64,000 bases of DNA from Hypericibacter adhaerens (GTDB taxonomy: Bacteria; Pseudomonadota; Alphaproteobacteria; Dongiales; Dongiaceae). Position 1 is the first letter of the stretch. Every line of letters begins with the position of its first letter. The notes under the pieces were generated by a model, which was not told the origin of the DNA, searched no databases, and saw only the letters and a list, made by a program, of their open reading frames with translations. The position numbers and the translations under genes were made by a program. The stretch covers positions 496,001 through 560,000 of the forward strand of contig NZ_CP042582.1 of assembly GCF_008728835.1 (NCBI RefSeq), in the 5' to 3' direction. Positions 28,673 to 37,949 of this stretch are shown here, piece after piece.

Positions 28673-29689
28673 TTACGGCAGCGGCACCGGATTGTCCGAG
28701 AGCGTGCGCAGATAGGCGATCACCGCGGCGCGATCCTCCGGCTTCTTGATGCCGGCGAAGGTCATCTTGGTACCGGGCGCATAGTCCTTCGGGCTGCGCA
28801 GGAACTGCGCCAGCGCCTTGTAGTCCCACGGGCCGGTCTTGCTCTTCATCGCATTGGAATAGGCGAAGCCTTCCATATGCGCATGCACGTTGCCGACGAT
28901 GCCGTAGAGATTGGGGCCGACCCGCGCCGGCGCGCCTTTGTCGAAAGTATGGCAGGTGGTGCAGATCTTCGCGGCGGCCTGGCCCTTGGCCGGATCGGCG
29001 CTGGCGATCATGCCGACCACCTGGTCGCTGTCGTCGGCCGGTGCTGCCGCCTGCTGCGTCTCGGCGGCGGGTGCGGCCGAGCTGCTCGAGGGCGCCGGCG
29101 CCTCGGCCGCGGCCTTCGCGTCCTCATAGGCCTTGTTCGCCGCGTCGATCTCTTCCTGGGTCGGCAGCGGCAGGGGCGTGTCGGCCAGGGTGCGCAGATA
29201 GGCGATCACGTTGGCGCGGTCCTGGACCTTGGGCAGGCCGGCGAAGCCCATCTTCGTGCCCGGCGCATAGCTGCGCGGATTCGTCAGGAAGTGATTGAGC
29301 TCCTCGTAGCCCCAGGGCTTGTCGATCGAGCTGATCGCGGTCGAATAGGCGAAGCCCTCCATATGGGCGTGCTTGTTGCCGACGATGCCGAAGAGATTGG
29401 GACCGACCTTGGCCGGTTCGCCTTTGCCGAAGGTATGGCAGGTGGTGCAGATCTTCGCCGTGGTCTCGCCCTTGGCCGGATCGGCGCTGGCGAGGAGCGC
29501 GCTGACGGGCTCGATCGGCGCGGGGCCCGAGGGCTTCGCCGCACCGCCGCCGCCTTCGACGGCCGCGGCCTCATGCTCGGCATGGTGCGGCTTCACCAGC
29601 ATGCCGGCCAGCGTGCCGGACAGATGGGCGACCAGGCCTGCGACCAGAACCGCGCCAATGATCTTGTTGAGCTCGAGCGACGACGCCAT
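28673..29689 (-). CDS. Membrane-anchored tandem di-haem cytochrome c
   Basis: Protein of 338 aa made of two near-identical CycM-like cytochrome c modules. An N-terminal hydrophobic segment (IIGAVLVAGLVAHLSGTLAG, about 10-29) acts as signal anchor. Haem sites are CTTCH at 81-85 and CTTCH at 243-247, with axial Met in GTKMGFAG (M147) and GTKMTFAG (about 309). A Pro/Ala/Glu linker (about 176-225) joins the modules. It presumably carries electrons in the periplasm, such as between the bc1 complex and an oxidase. The usual protein has one module, so this is an internal duplication. It is followed by a strong terminator. Confidence 0.9.
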   Translation of the reverse strand: MASSLELNKIIGAVLVAGLVAHLSGTLAGMLVKPHHAEHEAAAVEGGGGAAKPSGPAPIEPVSALLASADPAKGETTAKICTTCHTFGKGEPAKVGPNLFGIVGNKHAHMEGFAYSTAISSIDKPWGYEELNHFLTNPRSYAPGTKMGFAGLPKVQDRANVIAYLRTLADTPLPLPTQEEIDAANKAYEDAKAAAEAPAPSSSSAAPAAETQQAAAPADDSDQVVGMIASADPAKGQAAAKICTTCHTFDKGAPARVGPNLYGIVGNVHAHMEGFAYSNAMKSKTGPWDYKALAQFLRSPKDYAPGTKMTFAGIKKPEDRAAVIAYLRTLSDNPVPLP

Positions 29690-30036
29690 CGGCAATGACC
29701 CTATGAACTTGTCTTTTGGCCCCAGATTCCCGGCCTCGGTCGGGCCCGATACCCGGCGTCCGAGGCGGTGCCGACGCGGCCTCTTCCCACCGGCGGCGGC
29801 GCACTCTACCCCTGTCCGCCGCCGCAGCGCAATTGCGGGTTCCCCCGCGCCAAAAGCCGCAAGACACTGCGCTTTCCGGCCGTTATGGTGCGCCCGGCAA
29901 GAGCCGCCGAACGGTTGGCGGCCGGGCCTGCCGCGGCGGCGAATCGTTCGCGTCATTATGCCGCAGCGGCGGAGGCGGCCGGTGCCGCCCGATCGCTTCG
30001 AACCGCCGATGTTCACGAGCCGACAACCGACCGCGC
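29690..30036. other. Divergent control region between cytochrome c and kdsB
   Basis: No gene seen in 347 bases; the long open frames here have no family signal. On the plus strand AAGACA (29861-29866), 17 bases and TATGGT (29884-29889) are a possible kdsB promoter. Confidence 0.3.
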
Positions 30037-30828
30037 ATGACCCGTTCCAATCCCATCATCATGATCCCGGCCCGCATGGCCTCCACCCGCCTGCCGGGCA
30101 AGCCGCTGGCCGACATCCACGGGCAGCCCATGATCGTCCATGTCTGGCGCCGCGCGCGCGAAGCCGATCTGGGGCCGGTGGTGGTGGCTGCGGCCGAGCG
30201 CGAGATCGTCGCCGCGGTCGAGGCCGCCGGCGGCCGCGCGGTCCTGACCCGGCCCGACCATCCCTCGGGCTCCGACCGCATCCATGAGGCGCTGGGCCTG
30301 GCCGATCCCGACCGGCGCCATGACGTGGTGGTCAACATGCAGGGCGACCTGCCGACCTTCGATCCGGCGCTGCTGGCGGCGGTGCTGGCGCCGCTCGTCG
30401 AGCCGGCGGTCGATCTCACCAGCCTTGCCACCGAGATCACCGAGCCCTCGGAGCGCACCAACCCGAATGTGGTGAAGGCGGTCGCCGCCTTTCCGCCGAA
30501 GGGCCGGGACGGCAAGCCGCCGATCGCGCGGGCGCTCTATTTCAGCCGTGCCACGGTGCCGAGCGGCGAGGGGCCGCTCTATCACCATATCGGCCTCTAT
30601 GCCTATCGCCGCGCGGCGCTCGAGCGTTTCGTGGCGCTGCCGCCGGGCCGCCTCGAGCAGCGCGAGAAGCTCGAGCAGCTCCGGGCGCTCGAGGCCGGCA
30701 TGCGCATCGACCTGGCGCTCGTTGATACCCTTCCGCTCGGTGTCGATACTCCGGCCGACCTCGAACGGGCCCGTGCGCTGCTGGCACCCGACGCCGCCAG
30801 GCCCCGGCCTTCAGGAATCCGCTCATGA
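30037..30828 (+). CDS. kdsB: 3-deoxy-manno-octulosonate cytidylyltransferase
   Basis: KdsB of 263 aa activates Kdo with CTP to CMP-Kdo for lipopolysaccharide core synthesis. The nucleotide-binding start [20 protein letters not shown] (about 7-26) is diagnostic, followed by [26 protein letters not shown] and [19 protein letters not shown] 30037 starts directly at the conserved region; the upstream open frame is spurious. Its TGA overlaps the ATG of pheA (ATGA), so the two are translationally coupled, as is common in alphaproteobacteria. Confidence 0.95.
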   Translation: MTRSNPIIMIPARMASTRLPGKPLADIHGQPMIVHVWRRAREADLGPVVVAAAEREIVAAVEAAGGRAVLTRPDHPSGSDRIHEALGLADPDRRHDVVVNMQGDLPTFDPALLAAVLAPLVEPAVDLTSLATEITEPSERTNPNVVKAVAAFPPKGRDGKPPIARALYFSRATVPSGEGPLYHHIGLYAYRRAALERFVALPPGRLEQREKLEQLRALEAGMRIDLALVDTLPLGVDTPADLERARALLAPDAARPRPSGIRS

Positions 30829-31706
30829 GCAAGACCACCAAGCGGGGCGTCACCGCGCCCGAGGACCTGATCGCTTTCCAGGGCCTGCCCGGCGCCTATT
30901 CCGATCTTTCCTGCCGCGCCGCCTATCCCAAGATGCGCACGTTGCCTTGCGCCTCTTTCGAGGACGTGTTCGCCGCGGTGCGCGAGGGCAAGGCGCATCT
31001 CGCCATGATCCCGATCGAGAACTCGGTCGCGGGCCGTGTCGCCGACATCCATCACCTGCTGCCGGATTCGGGCCTCCATATCGTCGCCGAGCATTTCCAG
31101 CGCGTGAACCATCACCTGCTGGCGCCCAAGGGCGCGACGCTGGAGACGATCAAGACCGTGCACAGCCATGTGCAGGCGCTCTCGCAATGCCGCAAGCTGA
31201 TCCGCGAGCTGGGCCTGAAGGCGGCCGTCCATGCCGACACGGCAGGGGCCGCGGCCGACATCGCGAAGAAGGGCGACATCACCGAAGCCGCGATCGCATC
31301 CTCGCTGGCGGGCGAGATCTACGGCCTCGTCAGCCTCAAGGAAGGCATCGAGGATGCCGAGCACAACACCACGCGATTCGTCATCATGGGGCGCGAGCCG
31401 GTCGATCCCGATCCCAAGGCGGGGCCCGTCGTCACCAGCTTCGTGTTCCGTGTGCGCAGCGTGCCGGCCGCGCTCTATAAGGCGCTCGGCGGCTTCGCCA
31501 CCAACGGCGTCAACATCACCAAGCTCGAAAGCTACATGATCGACGGCCATTTCACCGTCGCGCAGTTCTACGCCGACATCGACGGCCACCCGGATTCGCG
31601 CATGGTGCGCCTCGCGCTCGAGGAGCTCAGCTTCTTCTCGCGCGAGGTGAAGATCCTCGGCGTCTACGCGGCCTCGCCCTTCCGGCTGCAGCAGAACGGC
31701 GGGTAG
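30825..31706 (+). CDS. pheA: Prephenate dehydratase
   Basis: Monofunctional prephenate dehydratase of 293 aa, converting prephenate to phenylpyruvate in phenylalanine synthesis. The catalytic domain spans about 17-195, with [22 protein letters not shown] and the threonine motif in [11 protein letters not shown]-terminal ACT domain follows ([13 protein letters not shown], then [11 protein letters not shown]), the phenylalanine-sensing site for feedback inhibition. No chorismate mutase domain is fused. It overlaps kdsB by four bases. Confidence 0.95.
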   Translation: MSKTTKRGVTAPEDLIAFQGLPGAYSDLSCRAAYPKMRTLPCASFEDVFAAVREGKAHLAMIPIENSVAGRVADIHHLLPDSGLHIVAEHFQRVNHHLLAPKGATLETIKTVHSHVQALSQCRKLIRELGLKAAVHADTAGAAADIAKKGDITEAAIASSLAGEIYGLVSLKEGIEDAEHNTTRFVIMGREPVDPDPKAGPVVTSFVFRVRSVPAALYKALGGFATNGVNITKLESYMIDGHFTVAQFYADIDGHPDSRMVRLALEELSFFSREVKILGVYAASPFRLQQNGG

Positions 31707-31728
31707 AGGAAGCGGTCCACCCCATTGT

Positions 31729-31827
31729 CCCCTCCCCCATCTTTTGGGGGAGGGCTAGGGAGGGGGATGACGCGATGTCGATACCGAGCAGCCCCCTCCC
31801 TAACCCTCCCCCTCGAGGGGGGAGGGG
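31729..31827. repeat. BIME-like paired hairpin repeat, copy 5
   Basis: CCCCTCCCCCATCTTTTGGG with GGAGGGCTAGGGAGGGGGAT, then GAGCAGCCCCCTCCCTAACC and a CCCCCTCGAGGGGGG hairpin. It lies between the convergent pheA and nudC genes. Confidence 0.85.
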
Positions 31828-31845
31828 ATAGAAATTCGCGTAGCG

Positions 31846-32790
31846 TCAATTCTTCTCAGCGATCCAATCCTCCACCAGCCTTCGCGCGATCGAATCGCGC
31901 CTCGGCAGGCGGAAGGTCTCGTTCTCCGGGCTCGCGCGGAGCTGGTCGCGGGTGTACCAGGCGGCCTCGGCGATCTCGTCGGGGGAGAGGCGGATCTCGG
32001 TCGAGAGCGCCCGCGCGTTGAAGCCCAGCATGATCGAGGCGGGGAAGGGCCAGGGCTGCGAGGAGTGGTAGCGCACATCCTCGACCTCGATGCCGACCTC
32101 CTCCTTCACCTCGCGGGCCACCGCCTCCTCGAGGCTCTCGCCCGGCTCGACGAAGCCCGCCAGCACCGAGCGCATGCCGGGCGGCCAGTTCGCCTGGCGG
32201 CCGAGCAGGATGCGCTCGCCATCGGTGACGGCCATGATCACGGCCGGGTCGGTGCGCGGGAAGTGCACGGTGTTGCACGCGCTGTTGGTGCAGCGGCGCT
32301 GATGACCGGCATCCTCGCTGCGGGTGGGCGAGCCGCAGACGCCGCAGAAGCGGTGGCGGTTGTGCCAATGCATGAGGCCGCGCGCATAGGCGAGGAGCTG
32401 GCCCTCCTCCTGGCCCAGCAGCGGGCCCACGCTGCGGATATCGGCGAAATGGCCCGCTTCCTTGAGCAGCGGATGGGTCTCGGGCGTCTCGAGGCTCGAG
32501 ATCTCCAGCGCGAAATAGGCGGTGCCCGAGTCCGGGTCGCCCTCGAGTCCCAGGAGCGCCACCTCCTGCGCGCCCCGGATCAGGTCGCTCGCCGCCTCGC
32601 GCAGCAGGGTCGCGACATGCGGCATGTCCGTCTGCAGCACGAAGCTCTGCTGGCGCCAGACCGGCACGAGGCGCGTCTGCGGGTTGGCCAGCAGCCGCTC
32701 GATCCAGTCATGGTCCCGTCGCCGGAGGCCCGCCCGGTCGAGCCGGCCCCCGGCATAGAAGTTCAGCCGCGATCGATCCCAACTGTTCAT
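31846..32790 (-). CDS. nudC: NAD+ diphosphatase NudC
   Basis: Nudix hydrolase of 314 aa that cleaves NAD(H) and can remove NAD caps from RNA. It has a four-cysteine zinc ribbon (FCGVCGS ... RRCTNSAC, about 148-170), then the Nudix box GFVEPGESLEEAVAREVKEE (about 216-235). The SQPWPFPASIMLGF segment is the NudC-specific signature. The N-terminal domain is of normal size. It is convergent with pheA and followed upstream by terC on the same strand. Confidence 0.94.
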   Translation of the reverse strand: MNSWDRSRLNFYAGGRLDRAGLRRRDHDWIERLLANPQTRLVPVWRQQSFVLQTDMPHVATLLREAASDLIRGAQEVALLGLEGDPDSGTAYFALEISSLETPETHPLLKEAGHFADIRSVGPLLGQEEGQLLAYARGLMHWHNRHRFCGVCGSPTRSEDAGHQRRCTNSACNTVHFPRTDPAVIMAVTDGERILLGRQANWPPGMRSVLAGFVEPGESLEEAVAREVKEEVGIEVEDVRYHSSQPWPFPASIMLGFNARALSTEIRLSPDEIAEAAWYTRDQLRASPENETFRLPRRDSIARRLVEDWIAEKN

Positions 32791-32812
32791 GTCATGCGTT
32801 TCTCGCCAGCGG

Positions 32813-33574
32813 TCAGGCGCCGGCAGGCGGTTCGTTGCTGTAGGGCTGGCGCAGCTCGATCGGCTTCACCCGCCTGCGCCTTGCCAGCAGGTTGAGCGCC
32901 TCGACCATCACCGAGAAGCCCATCGCCGCATAGATATAGCCCTTCGGGATGTGAAAGCCGAATCCGTCGGCGACCAGCGCCGTGCCGATCAGGAGCAGGA
33001 AGCTCAGCGCCAGCATCTTCACCGTCGGATGCCGGTCGACGAAGCCCGAGACCGGTCCGGCCGCCGCCAGCATCACGATCATGGCGAGCACCACCGCCGC
33101 GATCATGATCGAGAGATGATCGGACATGCCGACCGCGGTGATCACCGAATCGAGCGAGAACACGATGTCGAGAATGCCGATCTGGATCACGACCGCGGTG
33201 AAGGCGGCGGAGACCTTCGCCGAATGCTCGCCCTCCTCGCCCTCGAGGCTGCCATGGATCTCGTGGGTCGCCTTGTAGATCAGGAACAGCCCGCCCAGGA
33301 TCAGCACCAGGTCGCGCCAGGAGACCGGATGGTCGAAGAGCACGAAGGCCGGATGGGTCAGGCCGGCGATCCAGGCGATCGAGGCCAGCAGCAGGAGCCG
33401 CGTGCCGAGCGCCACGCCGATGCCGAGGCGCCGGGCCAGCGGCTGCTGATGGGGCGGCAGCTTGCCGACCAGCACGGCGATGAAGACCAGATTGTCGATG
33501 CCGAGGACGATCTCGAGCACGGTCAGGGTGACCAGGCTCAACCAGGCCTGCGGATCGGCAAGGAGTTCCAACAT
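32813..33574 (-). CDS. TerC-family integral membrane protein
   Basis: Membrane protein of 253 aa with about seven segments and the TerC acidic motifs LEIVLGIDNLVFIAVL (near 20-35) and IGILDIVFSLDSVITAVG (about 131-148). The family is linked to metal ion export, such as manganese, and tellurite resistance. A hydrophilic Glu/His loop (HEIHGSLEGEEGEHSAK) lies between segments 3 and 4. ATG 33574 begins in the membrane region as usual. Ion specificity is unknown. Confidence 0.9.
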   Translation of the reverse strand: MLELLADPQAWLSLVTLTVLEIVLGIDNLVFIAVLVGKLPPHQQPLARRLGIGVALGTRLLLLASIAWIAGLTHPAFVLFDHPVSWRDLVLILGGLFLIYKATHEIHGSLEGEEGEHSAKVSAAFTAVVIQIGILDIVFSLDSVITAVGMSDHLSIMIAAVVLAMIVMLAAAGPVSGFVDRHPTVKMLALSFLLLIGTALVADGFGFHIPKGYIYAAMGFSVMVEALNLLARRRRVKPIELRQPYSNEPPAGA

Positions 33575-33666
33575 GAAACCGGGCTCCGGGGTTCGAAGGG
33601 AAGGAAACGGGGCGGGGGCTCGTGTAGGGCGGAAGGTAGGCGGAAAAAGCGGTTCAGATCGACGAA

Positions 33667-33694
33667 ACGCCCGGAAAATGCTTCTTCCGGGCGT
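33667..33694. repeat. Perfect 10-bp hairpin in divergent region
   Basis: ACGCCCGGAA, an 8-nt loop and TTCCGGGCGT. It lies between the divergent terC and DUF6134-type genes, so it is in position to be an operator or leader structure rather than a terminator. A TTGACA at 33729-33734 just downstream may be part of the plus-strand promoter. Confidence 0.6.
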
Positions 33695-33787
33695 CACGGA
33701 GGTAGAGAAATTGGCAGCCGCTCCCCATTTGACAAGGCGGGAAAGGCTGCGGGAATCGTGGAAATTGACTGGTTTTGGAGACGGTTA

Positions 33788-34525
33788 ATGCGTTTTCTGC
33801 CGTCCTGGGCGCCGCTTCTGGGCTTGGCTCTCGGATTGTTCCTGCTGCCGGCGACCGCCGGCGCCGCGGTGCAGGTGCCGGACGGATTCCCGCCGGCCGG
33901 GACCATCACCTATGACGTCTGGCGCCAGGGCTCCCAGATCGGGACCCACAGCGTCGAGTTCACGCGGGACGGCGACAAGCTCACGGTCCGCACCAGGATC
34001 CGGATCGAGGTGAAGCTCCTTTTCGTCACGGTCTATCGCTTCGAGCATGACGCCGAAGAAGATTGGATCGACGGCAAGCTGATGCGCTTCGCCGCCCAGA
34101 CGGACGATAACGGGACCGACCGCGACGTGCTGCTGGAGCGCGACGGCGACAAGCTCAAGGGCCGCTACAAAGCGCCGGACCATACCGAACAGGCGCTGCT
34201 GCCGGGCGACCTCATTGTCTGCAGCTTGTGGAATCCGGCGACGCCCGACCAGACCACGATGATCGAGCCGACCAAGGGCCGCCCCAAGGCGGTCACGGTC
34301 GTGGATCGTGGCCTCGAGAAGATCCAGGTCGGCACCCGGACCGTCGAGGCCCGCCACTATTCCATCACCGGCGATCTGCGCCGCGAGGTCTGGTACGGAC
34401 CCGATGGCGAGGTGGCGCAGGTGCAGTATCCGAACAAGGACGGCACCGTGCTGATCTTCAAGCTCCGCGATGGCCCCGCGGCGGCCCCAGACGCCGCGCC
34501 GGGCTCGACGGCGGCGAAGCCGTAG
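33788..34525 (+). CDS. Secreted DUF6134-type protein
   Basis: Protein of 245 aa with a signal peptide (hydrophobic 8-25, cleavage after AGA 27), probably periplasmic. The mature region is beta-rich with ITYDVWRQGSQIGTHSVEF and a closing GDLRREVWYGPDGEVAQVQY, the pattern of DUF6134 proteins, which have no known function. ATG 33788 directly precedes the signal; the long upstream frame is not coding. It ends with an Ala/Pro tail. It is followed by a BIME-like repeat and then ffs. Confidence 0.75.
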   Translation: MRFLPSWAPLLGLALGLFLLPATAGAAVQVPDGFPPAGTITYDVWRQGSQIGTHSVEFTRDGDKLTVRTRIRIEVKLLFVTVYRFEHDAEEDWIDGKLMRFAAQTDDNGTDRDVLLERDGDKLKGRYKAPDHTEQALLPGDLIVCSLWNPATPDQTTMIEPTKGRPKAVTVVDRGLEKIQVGTRTVEARHYSITGDLRREVWYGPDGEVAQVQYPNKDGTVLIFKLRDGPAAAPDAAPGSTAAKP

Positions 34526-34570
34526 GCTCTTTTTCCCCCTCCTCGCTTGTGCAGGGCAATCGCAGTGAAT

Positions 34571-34687
34571 CCCCTCCCCCAACTTTTGGGGAGGGGCTGC
34601 TCGGTAGTATCGGCTCCTTCGCACCCCGACGAGATCGCAGACCGAGTCATCCCCCTCCCTGCCCTCCCCCAAAAGTTGGGGGAGGGG
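34571..34687. repeat. BIME-like paired hairpin repeat, copy 6
   Basis: CCCCTCCCCCAACTTTTGGG with GAGGGGCTGCTCGG on the left, and CCCCCTCCCTGCCCTCCCCC followed by AAAAGTTGGGGGAGGGG on the right. Confidence 0.85.
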
Positions 34688-34767
34688 ATAAGAAGCAATG
34701 AGTCGACGTGAGAAAAGAGCCTTTGCCATCAGCCTCTTCCCCTGGGGATAAATCGCGTCATTCGGTC

Positions 34768-34798
34768 TTGTTTCCAGGGTCGCGCTGCCTGATATAGT
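34768..34798 (+). promoter_or_regulatory. Promoter of ffs
   Basis: -10 box TATAGT at 34793-34798, six bases before the predicted first nucleotide of the SRP RNA. TTGTTT at 34768-34773 is the likely -35, with a rather long 19-base spacer. Confidence 0.6.
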
Positions 34799-34804
34799 GC
34801 CCCC

Positions 34805-34901
34805 GGGAGATCGGCGGCGGACGTGCGCCTCGCCAACCCGGTCAGGTCCGGAAGGAAGCAGCCGTAACGAGTTTCCGCACGGGTCGCCCTGCCGGTCTCC
34901 C
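34805..34901 (+). ncRNA. ffs: Signal recognition particle RNA, small bacterial type
   Basis: 4.5S-type SRP RNA of about 97 nt that binds Ffh for co-translational targeting of membrane proteins. The conserved apical domain reads GTCAGGTCCGGAAGGAAGCA, with the GGAA tetraloop and the asymmetric AGCA/CAGG loops. The ends pair: GGGAGATCGGC at the 5' side with GCCGGTCTCCC at the 3' side. The -10 box lies at the right distance. It sits directly before dnaX, the common order in proteobacteria. Confidence 0.95.
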
Positions 34902-34952
34902 ACCTCACCTCAAGGTTGGATTCCGCCAGGAAGGGACGCGTTCCTCGACCGC

Positions 34953-36806
34953 ATGACCGAAGAGCGCGACAGCCCCTCGACCGATCCCGGCCCCTATCGG
35001 GTCCTCGCCCGCAAATACCGCCCGCGCAACTTCGCCGAGATGATCGGCCAGGACGCGATGGTGCGCACGCTCTCCAACGCGATCGCGCAGGGGCGGCTCG
35101 CCCACGCCTTCATCCTCACCGGCGTGCGGGGCGTGGGCAAGACCACGACCGCCCGCATCCTGGCGCGGGTCTTCAACTGCATCGGCCCCGACGGCAAGGG
35201 CGGCCCCACGGTCGAGCCCTGCGGGGTTTGCGAGCCCTGCCGCGCCATCGCCGAGGACCGTTTCGTCGACGTGATGGAGATGGATGCCGCGAGCCGCACC
35301 GGCGTCGGCGACATCCGCGAGCTGATCGACGGCGTGCGCTACGCGCCGGTCCAGGCCCGCTACAAGGTCTATATCATCGACGAGGTGCATATGCTCTCGA
35401 CGGCGGCCTTCAACGCGCTGTTGAAGACGCTGGAGGAGCCGCCGCCGCACGTGAAGTTCATCTTCGCCACCACCGAGATCCGCAAGGTGCCGGTGACGGT
35501 GCTCTCTCGCTGCCAGCGCTTCGACCTGCGGCGCGTCGAGGCCGAGACGCTGGCCGCCCATTTCGGGCGCATCGCCGAGGCCGAGGGGGCGAAGCTCTCC
35601 GCGGCGGCGCTGGCGCTGATCGCGCGCGCGGCCGACGGCTCGGTGCGCGATGGGCTTTCGCTGCTCGACCAGGCGATCGCGCGCGGCGAGGACAAGACCG
35701 AGATCGGCGAGGCCACGGTGCGCGAGATGCTGGGGCTCGCCGACCGCAGCCAGCTCTTCGATCTCTTCGAGCGCGCGATGAAGGGCGACGCGTCCGGCAC
35801 GCTTTCGCTGCTGGCCGAGCTCTACAAGGCCGGCGCCGATCCGGTCGTGGTGCTGCAGGACCTGCTGGGGCTGACCCACTGGCTCACGCGCGTGAAGCTG
35901 GTGCCGGAGACGATCAACGATCCGGCCCTGCCCGAGACCGAGCGGACGCGCGGCAAGTCGCTGGCGGACGCGCTCGCGATCCCGGTGCTGGCGCGCGCAT
36001 GGCAGATGCTGCTCAAGGGGCTGGGCGAGACCCAGGCCGCGCCCTCGCCGCTGCAGGCGGCCGAGATGGCGCTGATCCGCCTGATCCATGCCTCCTCGCT
36101 GCCGACGCCGGGCGATCTGGTGAAGCGCATCGAGGAGCAGGGCGGTACGGCTGCGATCGCGCCGTCGCCGCGCGCGGCCGGCACCAACGGCGGCGGCACT
36201 GGCGCGCGCGGCCTCGCGACCTCGGCCGTCGCGGCGGGAGCGCCGATCGGATCGCCGGGCGCAGCACCCGCCGGCGCCGTGACGAACGCGCTCGCGACGG
36301 CCCCGCTTCAGGCTCCGGCGCAGGCATCGCCGGGGGCGGCGCTCATTCCGGATCCGCAAAGCTTCGAGGGGCTGGTCGCGGCGGTCGCGAAGATGCGCGA
36401 AGGCATGCTGCACGGTCATCTTCTGAACGACGTGCATCTGGTCCATTTCGAGCCGGGCCGCCTCGAGCTGCGGCTGGGACCGGGCGCGCCCTCCAATCTC
36501 GCCAACCGGCTGGGCCAGCTCATGACCGAGCGCACCGGGCGGCGCTGGGTGGTCGCGATCTCGGGCGAGGCGGGGATGCCCACCTTGCGCGAGCAGGCCC
36601 AGGCCGAGGATCGGCGCCAGCGCCAGGAGGCGTCGGCCCATCCGCTGGTGCAGGCGGTGATGAAGAGCTTCCCCGGCGCCGCGATCGAGGCGATCCGGCA
36701 GCTCAAGCCCGAGCCGGCCGCGGCGGCGACACCGGCGCCCGACGACATGGCCGACGATATCGGCGAGGACGCGGTGCTGGCGCCCGAAGAGCCGGGCCTG
36801 GACTGA
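34953..36806 (+). CDS. dnaX: DNA polymerase III subunit gamma/tau
   Basis: Clamp-loader ATPase of 617 aa. The AAA+ domain has Walker A GVRGVGKT (57-64), a zinc module with C76, C90, C93 and C96, Walker B DEVH (143-146) and the SRC motif (185-187). The middle (about 400-470) is an Ala/Gly/Pro linker, followed by the C-terminal domain that in tau contacts the polymerase. No A-rich slippery site for making a short gamma form was noticed. ATG 34953 lies 51 bases past ffs; the frame open further upstream covers ffs and is not coding. First gene of dnaX-ybaB-recR. Confidence 0.95.
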   Translation: MTEERDSPSTDPGPYRVLARKYRPRNFAEMIGQDAMVRTLSNAIAQGRLAHAFILTGVRGVGKTTTARILARVFNCIGPDGKGGPTVEPCGVCEPCRAIAEDRFVDVMEMDAASRTGVGDIRELIDGVRYAPVQARYKVYIIDEVHMLSTAAFNALLKTLEEPPPHVKFIFATTEIRKVPVTVLSRCQRFDLRRVEAETLAAHFGRIAEAEGAKLSAAALALIARAADGSVRDGLSLLDQAIARGEDKTEIGEATVREMLGLADRSQLFDLFERAMKGDASGTLSLLAELYKAGADPVVVLQDLLGLTHWLTRVKLVPETINDPALPETERTRGKSLADALAIPVLARAWQMLLKGLGETQAAPSPLQAAEMALIRLIHASSLPTPGDLVKRIEEQGGTAAIAPSPRAAGTNGGGTGARGLATSAVAAGAPIGSPGAAPAGAVTNALATAPLQAPAQASPGAALIPDPQSFEGLVAAVAKMREGMLHGHLLNDVHLVHFEPGRLELRLGPGAPSNLANRLGQLMTERTGRRWVVAISGEAGMPTLREQAQAEDRRQRQEASAHPLVQAVMKSFPGAAIEAIRQLKPEPAAAATPAPDDMADDIGEDAVLAPEEPGLD

Positions 36807-36848
36807 TCGCAGCCACATCCCAGAGAACGAGACAGCGAGAGAGACGGC

Positions 36849-37172
36849 ATGAAGAACCTCACCCAGATGATGAAGCAGGCGCAGCAGATGCAGGCCAAGA
36901 TGGCCGAGATGCAGGCCGCGCTCGACAATCACGAGGTCTCCGGCCAGTCCGGCGGCGGCATGGTGCAGGTGACCTTGAACGGCAAGGGCGCGATGCGCCG
37001 CCTCAAGATCGACCCCAAGCTGGTCGATCCCGCCGATGTCGGCATGCTCGAGGATCTCGTCACCGCCGCCTTCAACGATGCGAAGGGGAAGCTCGAGACC
37101 TATCTCCAGGAGGAGATGGCGAAGGTCACGGGCGGCCTGCAGCTCCCGCCGGGGATGAAGCTGCCGTTTTGA
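36849..37172 (+). CDS. ybaB: YbaB/EbfC nucleoid-associated protein
   Basis: Small DNA-binding protein of 107 aa with the family start [20 protein letters not shown], a long N-terminal helix, and core [20 protein letters not shown]. It binds DNA as a dimer and is usually encoded between dnaX and recR, as here. The ribosome site GAGAGAGACGGC lies just before ATG 36849. Confidence 0.95.
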   Translation: MKNLTQMMKQAQQMQAKMAEMQAALDNHEVSGQSGGGMVQVTLNGKGAMRRLKIDPKLVDPADVGMLEDLVTAAFNDAKGKLETYLQEEMAKVTGGLQLPPGMKLPF

Positions 37173-37186
37173 GGTTGCTGCTTAAT

Positions 37187-37283
37187 CCCCTCCCCCGGAA
37201 CGGGGGAGGGCCAGGGAGGGGGCCGCTCGGTTTCGACATCGTGTCGTCCCCCTTCCTAACCTTCCCCCGCAAGGGGGGAAGGG
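37187..37283. repeat. BIME-like paired hairpin repeat, copy 7
   Basis: CCCCTCCCCCGGAACGGGGG with AGGGCCAGGGAGGGGGCCGC, then CCCCCTTCCTAACCTTCCCC and CGCAAGGGGGGAAGGG. It splits ybaB from recR. Confidence 0.85.
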
Positions 37284-37355
37284 ACAATATCTCGCCCATT
37301 GCCCCGCTCGGAATCACCGTAAACTGCCCGCTCCAACCCCGGTGACCGATCCTTC

Positions 37356-37949
37356 ATGACGCCCACCACCCTCGACCAACTGATCCAGCTGCTCGCGCGC
37401 CTGCCGGGGCTCGGGCCCCGCTCGGCGCGCCGGGCGGCGCTGCATCTCCTGAAGAAGCGCGAGGCGCTGATGCTGCCGTTGGCGCAGGCGATCGAGGCGG
37501 CGGCGCACGAGGTCAAGGCCTGCTCGGAATGCGGCAATCTCGACAGCCTCGATCCCTGCTCGATCTGCCGCGATCCGCGGCGCGACCCGTCGCAGCTCTG
37601 CGTGGTGGAGGAGGTGGGCGATCTCTGGGCGCTCGAGCGCGCCGCCGCCTTCAAGGGCCGCTACCATGTGCTGGGCGGCAAGCTCTCGGCCCTCGACGGC
37701 GTGGGACCGGAGCAGCTCAACATCGCGGGCCTGCTGCGCCGCGCGGCTGATCAATCAATCAAGGAAGTGATCCTGGCCCTGGGCGCCACCGTCGAAGGGC
37801 AAACCACGGCACATTACTTGACTGATCGCCTAGCCAATCTTCCCATCACCGTGACGCGCCTCGCCCATGGCGTGCCGGTCGGCGGCGAGCTCGACTATCT
37901 CGACGACGGCACCCTGACCGCGGCGCTCAAGGCGCGCCGCCCGCTCTGA
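37356..37949 (+). CDS. recR: Recombination mediator RecR
   Basis: RecFOR-pathway protein of 197 aa that helps load RecA at gaps. It has the N-terminal helix-hairpin-helix ([20 protein letters not shown], about 11-30), a C4 zinc finger ([18 protein letters not shown], about 56-73) and a Toprim domain beginning [14 protein letters not shown]. Length and order are standard. A hairpin repeat lies between it and ybaB. Confidence 0.95.
   Translation: MTPTTLDQLIQLLARLPGLGPRSARRAALHLLKKREALMLPLAQAIEAAAHEVKACSECGNLDSLDPCSICRDPRRDPSQLCVVEEVGDLWALERAAAFKGRYHVLGGKLSALDGVGPEQLNIAGLLRRAADQSIKEVILALGATVEGQTTAHYLTDRLANLPITVTRLAHGVPVGGELDYLDDGTLTAALKARRPL

Noticed and set aside
34953-36806. Programmed frameshift in dnaX
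   Set aside because: No A-rich slippery heptamer with a following hairpin was noticed in the linker region.
34916-37345. 809-codon plus frame overlapping dnaX and ybaB
   Set aside because: Runs in another frame across two well-supported genes and translates to low-complexity Arg/Gly/Ala sequence.
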